NCBI GenBank assembly: GCA_902605935.1
Contig: CACLEI010000005.1
Span: 1-56,139 of the forward strand
DNA length: 56,139 bases
From: an uncultured SAR86 cluster bacterium
Lineage (GTDB): Bacteria > Pseudomonadota > Gammaproteobacteria > Magnimaribacterales > Magnimaribacteraceae
Reading direction: 5' to 3'
This document shows, one piece after another, positions 49,201-56,139 of the stretch. The notes under the pieces are model-generated. The model saw nothing but the letters and a program-made list of their open reading frames with translations, was not told where the DNA came from and ran no database searches. Position 1 is the first letter of the stretch. Every line of letters begins with the position of its first letter. Made by a program: the position numbers and the translations under genes.

Positions 49201-52200
49201 TGCTTTGTCGTTTTATTTTCATTTCATTTAGAACACGTTTGTAATCCGTCGGCATAACTTTTACGAATTTTTTAGAAGCATTTTTCCAATTTTTAAGAAT
49301 ATTATCTGCAACAGTCGATTCGGTATAATTCTTATGTTTTAGAATCAAACCTTTGAGGTCAGATAAGTCTTCTTCCATTAGATGCTCTAATTCAAAAGTT
49401 TCATTATTACATTTTTTCTTAAAGTCACCTTTATCATCAAAAATGTAAGCTATTCCTCCACTCATTCCTGCACCAAAATTCCTTCCAGTTGGACCTAGAA
49501 TAACAGCTTTACCTCCTGTCATATATTCACATCCATGATCTCCAATCCCCTCTACAACAACTGACGCACCGCTGTTTCTGACGCAGAATCTTTCCGCAGC
49601 TATGCCTCTAAAATAAGCTTCACCTTCGGTTGCTCCATAAAGTGCTACATTCCCAAGAAGGATATTTTCTTCGGCTACAAATTTACTATTTTTAGGAGGA
49701 TATATGATGAGTTTACCTCCTGAGAGCCCCTTGCCTACATAGTCATTAGCATCGCCTTCTAGTCTGAATGTAATTCCTTTAACAAGCCAAGCAGCAAAGC
49801 TCTGTCCAGCGGACCCATTGAAATTTATTTCTATCGTATCTTCAGAAAGATTATTGGTCTCCCAAACTTTAGCAACTTCGTTTGAAAGCATAGTTCCAAC
49901 AGTTCTATTAATATTATTAATTTTGCTATTAAAGACAGTCTTTTCACCTTGTGTAATTGCATTTTTACATTTATCTATCAGAATATTATCCAAGGCTTTA
50001 TCAAGACCATGGTCTTGACTTTGAGTATTATAGACTTCGGTATTTTCGAATATCTTTTGAGCAGGCTCAAGGATACCACTGAAATCAAGCCCATTTCTTT
50101 TCCAGTGATCTATAGCTATGTCAGTTTCCAAACAATCAACTCTACCGATCATTTCGTTGACAGTTTTGAAACCCATTTCTGCCATTATCATCCGTAAATC
50201 TTTGGCTACCATGAAAAGATAATTTACTACATGTTCAGGCTTGCCTTTGAATTTTTTTCTTAATTCCTCGTCTTGTGTTGCTATGCCAACTGGACATGTA
50301 TTGAGGTGACATTTTCTCATCATTATGCAACCTAAAGTAACTAAAGGAGCAGTTGCAAATCCGAATTCTTCGGCTCCTAAAAGAGCGGCAATGGCTACAT
50401 CTCTTCCGGTTTTTATTTGTCCATCTGTTTGGAGAACTACTCTTGAGCGTAAGTTGTTCATAACCAAGGTTTGATGAGTTTCAGCTACACCTAATTCCCA
50501 AGGAAGTCCTGCATGCTTTATGGATGTAAGAGGAGAAGCGCCCGTTCCTCCGTCATGACCTGCGATTACAAGATGATCAGTTTTAGCTTTCACTACTCCA
50601 GAGGCAATAGTTCCAACTCCAACTTCTGAAACTAATTTCACGCTTATTCTAGAATTTCTATTAGCATTTTTTAAATCATGGATTAATTGGGCTATGTCTT
50701 CTATAGAATAAATATCATGATGTGGAGGAGGGCTGATTAAACCTACTCCAGGAGTTGAATGTCTAATCTTGGCTATGTATTCATCAACTTTTTTGCCAGG
50801 TAACTCTCCACCTTCACCAGGTTTGGCACCTTGCGATATTTTTATTTGTAACTCATCTGAATTGGTTAGATATCTCATTGTTACACCAAACCTACCTGAA
50901 GCTACTTGCTTTATCGCTGATCTTTTAGAAACACCTGATTCATCAGGGGTGAACCTGATAGGATCTTCACCACCTTCGCCAGTATTAGACTTTCCGCCTA
51001 ATTTATTCATAGCTATTGCCAATGACTCATGAGATTCAGTAGAAATAGAACCTAAGCTCATTGCCCCAGTTGCAAACCTTTTTACTATTTCCTTTTCACT
51101 CTCAACTTGATCTATATTGATTGAATCTAGAGTACTTTTGAATTTTAAGAGACCCCTTAGTGAGCTTTGTTTTGTAGAAACTTCATTGGCGTGTTTTGCG
51201 AAAGCCCAATAAGCGTCTTCATCATTAGTTCGAGCAGCTAGTTGCAAGGATGAGATGGTTTTCGGGTCCCACATATGAGCATCTCCTCCATTTCTCCAAT
51301 GAAAGTCTCCAGGATTGGGAAGTGTAGTGACATTAATTTTTTCTTCTGGGAACCCTAAATCATGCCTTCTTTTCTGTTCGTCAAATAATGCTTCAAAACT
51401 TATACCTCCGACCCTGCTTGCTGTTCCAGGAAATGATTTATCTATGATTTCATTAGAAAGACCAACAGCTTCAAATATTTGTGCACCCTTATAAGAGTGG
51501 AGAGTAGATATTCCCATTTTTGCCATTACTTTAAGAATTCCTTTTTTTGTTCCTTTCTTGTAGGCATTTACTATTTGTTCATTGTTTTCCAAAGTTGCAT
51601 CTTTAAGAGTACCGTCCTCTAAGGATTGAAATATTGCCTCAAATGCAAGGTAAGGATTTATAGCATCTGCTCCATATCCAAAAAGCAAACAATGGTGATG
51701 CACCTCTCTTGCTTCCCCAGTTTCTATGACAATACCTATTTTAGTTCTAAGTTGTTTTTTTATAAGGTGATGATGTACTGAAGAGCACGACAAAAGTGAG
51801 CTAATAGATATTCTTGATTCGGACACTCCCTTGTCAGATAACACTACAAAAGAATAACCTTGTTCAATGGCACTCTCTGCTTCCTGACAAACCTCATCAA
51901 GCCTTGATAGCATACCTTTTAAGCCATCCTCTTTTTGATAGGTTAGATCTATAGTTTTAGTATTCCAATTACCATCAGAGATTTCCTTGATAGAACTCAA
52001 TTCTTTATTAGACAGAATTGGATTTACAACTCTTAATCTTTTTACATTGTTTTTATCGTTTTTTAGAAGATTCCCTTCTGGGCCAATTAAGCACTCCAGA
52101 GACATGATTACTTCTTCTCTAATTGAATCTATCGCTGGATTAGTAACTTGTGCAAACAGCTGTTTAAAGTAATCGAATAGCAGTCTAGGTTTATCAGAAA

Positions 52201-53752
52201 GGCAAGCCAATGCTGCATCATTACCCATTGATCCTAGGGGGTCTCTTAATTCGGAAACAAGCGGTAAAAGCATGAATTGCATGGTCTCTGTCGTATAGCC
52301 AAAAGCTCTCATCCTCTCGATAAGATTTTTGCCTACACCATCTTCCTCCGATTGGCTGTTGAGGCTTTCTAGTTCTACTATGGACTGATTCCATTCTACG
52401 TAGTCATGTTGATTTGCAATGTCTTTCTTGATAGTTTCATCAGGAATCATCTCACCCTTTTCAAAATCAATAAGGAACATCTTGCCTGGTTGCAATCTCC
52501 CTTTTTCAACTACTTTTTTTGGGTCAACAGGTAATACCCCAACCTCTGATGCCATTATGACTTTATCATCATCAGTCAGATAAAATCTGCTCGGCCTTAA
52601 ACCATTCCTATCTAAAACTGCTCCAACTTTTTTTCCATCAGTGAAGACGATAGAGGCTGGTCCATCCCATGGTTCAATCATAGATGAGCTAAATTGGTAG
52701 AATGCTTTTTTTTGATCTGACATATTCACATCTGATTGCCATGCTTCTGGGATCATCATCATGATAGATTCTTGTAGACTTCTTCCTGATAGCAGTAGGA
52801 ACTCTAAGACATTGTCAAAACTACCTGAATCAGTGCAGTCTAATTCTGTAATAGGGAAAAGTTTTACTATTTCCTTGCCAAACAAGTCACTTTCAACGGT
52901 TCCTTGCCTAGCTTTCATTGCATTCATATTACCTTTGAGGGTATTGATTTCACCGTTATGACACATATATCTATTAGGTTGAGCTCTATCCCAGGACGGA
53001 AATGTATTTGTGCTGAACCTTGAGTGCACCATAGCTAAATGAGTTTCAAAACTTTTATTCTCTAAATCGGGATAGAAAGGAAAAAGTTGTGAGGGAGTGA
53101 GCATTCCCTTGTAAACCATTACAGTGGTTGACAAGCTACATATATAAAAAAGTTTTGCTTCTTTAAGTTCTTCTGAGCTTCGAATAAAGTTGCTGATTCT
53201 TTTTCTGATTAAATAGAGTTTTCTATCAAATTCATCCTGACTAATGCTGTCTGTACATTGAATGAAAAGTTGTTTTATGTGTGGTTGTGCACCTCTAGAA
53301 GCTGGACCTACATTAGCTCCTTCTGGATCTACAGGAACCTCTCTCCATCCTAAGCAAATTTGATTTTCTTCTTTTATGATTGATTCTGTTTGTTCAATAC
53401 AGAATTCTCTTTCACCCTCATCGGTTGGTAAAAATATATTTCCAACAGCATATTGACCTATTTCAGGGAGGCTTATTTGAATTTTTTTGGCTTCTGCTCT
53501 GAAAAAACTATCGGGCAATGCCATAAGTATTCCAGCTCCATCGCCTGTATTTTCTTCAAATCCACATCCACCTCTGTGATCCATTTGAGAATTAACATGA
53601 AAGGCATCATCCATTATTTCTCTTGAAGGAATCCCCTTAATATTAGCAACTAGTCCTACACCGCAAGAGTCTTTTTCAAATTGTGGGTCGTATAGTCCCC
53701 TTTTTTCGGGGAAACCAAACCTGTACTTGTCTTTAAGTCTAAAATTTTTCAT
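49193..53752 (-). CDS. gltB: Glutamate synthase large subunit
   Basis: This 1519-residue enzyme makes glutamate from glutamine and 2-oxoglutarate. The N-terminal amidotransferase nucleophile is Cys30 in KDSCGVGLVAN, exposed after removal of a 29-residue propeptide. The central FMN synthase domain includes GEGGEDPIRF and GHDGGTGASPLTSIKHAG, and the 3Fe-4S cluster lies in CIMMRKCHLNTCPVG. The C-terminal GXGXG-type beta-helix includes GGIAYIFDD. A possible -10 (TACAAT, minus strand, 53824-53829) lies upstream. Confidence 0.97.
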   Translation of the reverse strand: MKNFRLKDKYRFGFPEKRGLYDPQFEKDSCGVGLVANIKGIPSREIMDDAFHVNSQMDHRGGCGFEENTGDGAGILMALPDSFFRAEAKKIQISLPEIGQYAVGNIFLPTDEGEREFCIEQTESIIKEENQICLGWREVPVDPEGANVGPASRGAQPHIKQLFIQCTDSISQDEFDRKLYLIRKRISNFIRSSEELKEAKLFYICSLSTTVMVYKGMLTPSQLFPFYPDLENKSFETHLAMVHSRFSTNTFPSWDRAQPNRYMCHNGEINTLKGNMNAMKARQGTVESDLFGKEIVKLFPITELDCTDSGSFDNVLEFLLLSGRSLQESIMMMIPEAWQSDVNMSDQKKAFYQFSSSMIEPWDGPASIVFTDGKKVGAVLDRNGLRPSRFYLTDDDKVIMASEVGVLPVDPKKVVEKGRLQPGKMFLIDFEKGEMIPDETIKKDIANQHDYVEWNQSIVELESLNSQSEEDGVGKNLIERMRAFGYTTETMQFMLLPLVSELRDPLGSMGNDAALACLSDKPRLLFDYFKQLFAQVTNPAIDSIREEVIMSLECLIGPEGNLLKNDKNNVKRLRVVNPILSNKELSSIKEISDGNWNTKTIDLTYQKEDGLKGMLSRLDEVCQEAESAIEQGYSFVVLSDKGVSESRISISSLLSCSSVHHHLIKKQLRTKIGIVIETGEAREVHHHCLLFGYGADAINPYLAFEAIFQSLEDGTLKDATLENNEQIVNAYKKGTKKGILKVMAKMGISTLHSYKGAQIFEAVGLSNEIIDKSFPGTASRVGGISFEALFDEQKRRHDLGFPEEKINVTTLPNPGDFHWRNGGDAHMWDPKTISSLQLAARTNDEDAYWAFAKHANEVSTKQSSLRGLLKFKSTLDSINIDQVESEKEIVKRFATGAMSLGSISTESHESLAIAMNKLGGKSNTGEGGEDPIRFTPDESGVSKRSAIKQVASGRFGVTMRYLTNSDELQIKISQGAKPGEGGELPGKKVDEYIAKIRHSTPGVGLISPPPHHDIYSIEDIAQLIHDLKNANRNSRISVKLVSEVGVGTIASGVVKAKTDHLVIAGHDGGTGASPLTSIKHAGLPWELGVAETHQTLVMNNLRSRVVLQTDGQIKTGRDVAIAALLGAEEFGFATAPLVTLGCIMMRKCHLNTCPVGIATQDEELRKKFKGKPEHVVNYLFMVAKDLRMIMAEMGFKTVNEMIGRVDCLETDIAIDHWKRNGLDFSGILEPAQKIFENTEVYNTQSQDHGLDKALDNILIDKCKNAITQGEKTVFNSKINNINRTVGTMLSNEVAKVWETNNLSEDTIEINFNGSAGQSFAAWLVKGITFRLEGDANDYVGKGLSGGKLIIYPPKNSKFVAEENILLGNVALYGATEGEAYFRGIAAERFCVRNSGASVVVEGIGDHGCEYMTGGKAVILGPTGRNFGAGMSGGIAYIFDDKGDFKKKCNNETFELEHLMEEDLSDLKGLILKHKNYTESTVADNILKNWKNASKKFVKVMPTDYKRVLNEMKIKRQSNG

Positions 53753-53858
53753 ATTTAGTGGGTTGTGGACTCTCAGCTGACTTTTAGCAAAAAAGTAAGT
53801 TATGAAAGTTGCGCAGGTGCGTAATTGTACCTTTTGTTGAACGATCTGGGAAGTTAGC

Positions 53859-54932
53859 CTAGGTTAATTTAATAGACTCAATAATATCGGATTCTTGTAT
53901 GTCGGATAAAATTTGTGCTTCTCCGATAGAGCTTAGCAAAATAAAATTAAGACTATCACCTTTCTTTTTTTTATCTGCTGACATCAGTCTAACCAAATCA
54001 TTTGGTTGAAATTCACTTTTTAATAGCTCCTCAGACAGAATTGAATAAATAAGCTGCTTGATCTTATCTATTTCTTTTTTTCCGAGATTCAGGATTTTCT
54101 GAGATAAATTTGTAGCCATAATCATTCCTAACGCAACAGCCTCGCCATGAGAAAATCTCTTATAGTTACCGTAAACTTCAATAGCATGTCCAAAAGTATG
54201 ACCAAAGTTAAGCCATTTTCTAATTCCTTGCTCAGTTTCATCCTGTGAGACTACTTCTGCTTTTATCTCGATGGATTTATAGATAGCTTCCAAGAGTTTT
54301 ACATCATTACCCTCTATAAGGTCTTCTATATTTTCTTCTAACCATTTGAAAAAGGCTTCATCTTTGATTAAAGCATGTTTTATAATCTCTGCCAGACCTT
54401 CTCTGATTTGTACTTTCTCTAAACTTTTTAAAAGCTTAGTATCGGTTATTACTTTCGAAGGTTGATGAAAAGCTCCAATCATATTTTTTCCCTTGGGATG
54501 ATTTATTGCGGTTTTCCCCCCTACCGAAGCATCGACTTGAGATAACAAGGTTGAAGGAATTAGAACAAAGTCGACTCCCCTGAGGAAGGTAGCAGCTGCA
54601 AATCCTGTCATGTCACAAATAATCCCTCCTCCCAGAGCAAAAAGGATGCAATCTCTACTGTAGCTTTTCTCAATAAGTAGGTCATGAATGATAGATAATG
54701 TTTTACTAGACTTATTTTCTTCACTTGCTTCTATAGTTAATTCAGAATACTTTAATGATATATTTGATAGAGTTATCTGAACCTCCTTTTTTACTGATTC
54801 TTCAATTTTTGAATCAATCACTAATAGGATTTCTTTATTTGAAAACTCTTTTAAATTATTTTCACTAAGAATATTTGTTCCTACTAAAACCGGATAATTT
54901 CTAGAGTCTGTATTTATCTTTATCTCTTTCAT
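53859..54932 (-). CDS. aroB: 3-dehydroquinate synthase
   Basis: This 357-residue NAD-dependent lyase makes 3-dehydroquinate in the shikimate pathway. Diagnostic motifs are FALGGGIICDMTGFAAATFLR and PSTLLSQVDASVGGKTAINH near residues 95-150, then LNFGHTFGHAIE with zinc-binding His near residue 240. The length is normal. It overlaps aroK by four bases, the usual gammaproteobacterial coupling. Confidence 0.96.
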   Translation of the reverse strand: MKEIKINTDSRNYPVLVGTNILSENNLKEFSNKEILLVIDSKIEESVKKEVQITLSNISLKYSELTIEASEENKSSKTLSIIHDLLIEKSYSRDCILFALGGGIICDMTGFAAATFLRGVDFVLIPSTLLSQVDASVGGKTAINHPKGKNMIGAFHQPSKVITDTKLLKSLEKVQIREGLAEIIKHALIKDEAFFKWLEENIEDLIEGNDVKLLEAIYKSIEIKAEVVSQDETEQGIRKWLNFGHTFGHAIEVYGNYKRFSHGEAVALGMIMATNLSQKILNLGKKEIDKIKQLIYSILSEELLKSEFQPNDLVRLMSADKKKKGDSLNFILLSSIGEAQILSDIQESDIIESIKLT

Positions 54933-55426
54933 TTTTTTAACTTTGCAACGATCAGATCTACCGCTTCATTTGGATCATTTGTTTCTTTTATAGTTATATC
55001 GCTATAAGTTTCATATATTGGATTGCGTACCTCAGCAATTTTTCTGAGTGTCTTTTCTTTGTTGACTCCATAAAGAAGTGGTCTATCTTGATCATTAATA
55101 GTTCTTTCTAATTGAGTTTGAATACTTATTTTCAAATATATTACTGTACCTTTATTAAATAATTCTCTATTTTCTTCTCTTAAAACTATACCGCCGCCTG
55201 TTGAAATCACACAATTTTCAGTACTTGTGAGATTGCTAAAAGCTTGATGCTCCCTGTCTCTAAATTTCTCTTCACCTTCAACATCAAAAATCCAAGATAT
55301 TTTAGCTCCAGCTTTTTTCTCAATTTCATTATCTATATCAAAAAAATCTAGACCTAACTTTTTAGAAAGTTTTCTGCCGACAGTAGACTTTCCAGAAGCC
55401 ATAGAGCCGATAATTATTAGCCTCAT
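54929..55426 (-). CDS. aroK: Shikimate kinase
   Basis: This 165-residue kinase phosphorylates shikimate. Walker A is GSMASGKSTVGRKL near residue 7, the substrate Asp motif is FFDIDNEIEKKAG, and STGGGIVLREENR and the lid RPLLYGVNK follow. The gene is divergent from mrcA across only 20 bases. In Pseudomonas the pilMNOPQ operon lies between these two genes, but it is missing here. Confidence 0.95.
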   Translation of the reverse strand: MRLIIIGSMASGKSTVGRKLSKKLGLDFFDIDNEIEKKAGAKISWIFDVEGEEKFRDREHQAFSNLTSTENCVISTGGGIVLREENRELFNKGTVIYLKISIQTQLERTINDQDRPLLYGVNKEKTLRKIAEVRNPIYETYSDITIKETNDPNEAVDLIVAKLKK

Positions 55427-55446
55427 TAGGTTATTATAACTCCTAG

Positions 55447-56139
55447 ATGTGGCTTAAATTGAAAACATACTTCTTTTTACTTTCATACGGCTTCTATGGA
55501 AAGATCTTTCTTATATTCCTTAGTATTTCAGTAATGTCCTTATCTAGTTTGAATATATATATTGATAGCAAGCTGCCAAATGAACAAACGATCAGGGATA
55601 TCGAACTTCAGATACCTCTCAAAATTTTTTCTTCAGATGGGAAATTAATCGGTGAGTTTGGAGAACAAAGAAGAACGGCTTTAAATTTTAATGAAATACC
55701 AAATCATTATGTAAATGCTGTATTGGCGGCAGAGGATGATAATTTTTTTTCCCATTCTGGAGTGAGCTATACCGGACTTCTCAGGTCTCTTTATAGGGTT
55801 GCAGTTTCAGGCCGAATCCAAGGAGGGGGAAGCACTATAACAATGCAGGTTGCTGGGAATTATTTAACAAGCAGAGATATAAGCCTTTTCAGAAAAGTAA
55901 AAGATATATTTCTAGCTTATAGGTTAGAAAAGACATACTCAAAAGAAGAAATTTTTGAGTTTTATGTGAATAGAATTTTCTTTGGAAATCGGGCTTACGG
56001 AATTGCTGCAGCGAGTGAAGTTTACTATGGCAGGCCTTTATCAGATTTAAATTTAGCGCAATGGGCAATGATAGCTGCACTACCTAAGGCACCTTCTTCC
56101 ATAAATCCTCTTGTAAACCCTAAAAGGGCGTTGATAAGA
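55447..56139 (+). CDS. mrcA: Penicillin-binding protein 1a, 3' end cut by window
   Basis: The open frame of 231 codons runs off the window end. It starts at an ATG just after an in-frame stop. An N-terminal membrane helix (near KIFLIFLSISVMSLSSLNIY) is followed by the GT51 glycosyltransferase domain, with AEDDNFFSHSG (catalytic Glu near residue 96), GGGSTITMQVAGN near 126 and FYVNRIFFGNRAYGI. The divergent position beside aroK matches PBP1a (ponA/mrcA) and separates it from the PBP1b gene in this window. The transpeptidase part is not visible. Confidence 0.93.
   Translation, partial: MWLKLKTYFFLLSYGFYGKIFLIFLSISVMSLSSLNIYIDSKLPNEQTIRDIELQIPLKIFSSDGKLIGEFGEQRRTALNFNEIPNHYVNAVLAAEDDNFFSHSGVSYTGLLRSLYRVAVSGRIQGGGSTITMQVAGNYLTSRDISLFRKVKDIFLAYRLEKTYSKEEIFEFYVNRIFFGNRAYGIAAASEVYYGRPLSDLNLAQWAMIAALPKAPSSINPLVNPKRALIR

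Overview
The window looks like a piece of a compact, AT-rich marine gammaproteobacterial chromosome of the oligotrophic, SAR86-like type. The evidence is as follows. Coding density is extreme: operons overlap by ATGA or TAATG, and several convergent genes overlap at their 3' ends. The block argC-erpA-anmK-M23 peptidase-tyrS-rrn matches, as I recall it, the order in Pseudomonas. The order mrcA | aroK-aroB-gltB-gltD also matches Pseudomonas, but without the pilMNOPQ genes that usually sit between mrcA and aroK. The exact lineage is uncertain, because the 16S gene is unusually divergent in helices that are normally conserved.

Layout. (1) 1-2839, plus strand: end of a lipocalin-like AttH/CrtC-type protein, a luciferase-like flavin oxidoreductase and an AmpG-like MFS transporter. 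(2) 2836-12527, minus strand: a complete lower valine pathway (mmsA, acyl-CoA dehydrogenase, enoyl-CoA hydratase, 3-hydroxyisobutyryl-CoA hydrolase, mmsB). It runs without a break into an envelope cassette made of a LolA-like periplasmic protein, a probable outer-membrane barrel and an RND/MMPL permease. (3) 12615-16722: nitronate monooxygenase, a DUF1330 protein, an alpha/beta hydrolase, a split-box Nudix enzyme and a metallo-beta-lactamase-fold hydrolase. (4) 16715-22928, minus strand: msrA, acs, a deoxynucleoside kinase, pcnB, dksA (with a histone H1-like tail) and a PfkB kinase. (5) 22993-30770: PBP1b with its probable LpoP-type lipoprotein activator, argC, erpA, anmK, an M23 peptidase and tyrS.

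(6) 30771-35935: one rRNA operon, 16S-23S-5S, with long processing stems, no tRNA in the spacer, and a terminator that overlaps the end of the next gene. (7) 35916-40017: a type II pantothenate kinase-like protein, a VOC protein and a lipidated subtilisin with an autotransporter-like C-terminus. (8) 40009-45096, minus strand: a CobS-like AAA+ ATPase, a CobT-like VWA protein and two tandem diiron (ferritin/R2-like) proteins. This set has no cobalamin genes around it and is my main candidate for an undescribed system. (9) 45177-47727: cysE, a crotonase and tesB. (10) 47749-56139: gltD, gltB, aroB and aroK on the minus strand, then the start of mrcA (PBP1a), cut by the window end.

The metabolic theme is catabolism of branched-chain and acyl-CoA compounds feeding central metabolism (acs, tesB, several crotonases), together with cell-wall synthesis and turnover, ammonia assimilation and shikimate synthesis. 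I see no mobile elements, CRISPR arrays, tRNA genes or prophage genes. The longest stretches without a protein gene are the rRNA operon and its leader and spacer; elsewhere the gaps are about 100 bases or less, except the roughly 170 bases between 13918 and 14084.
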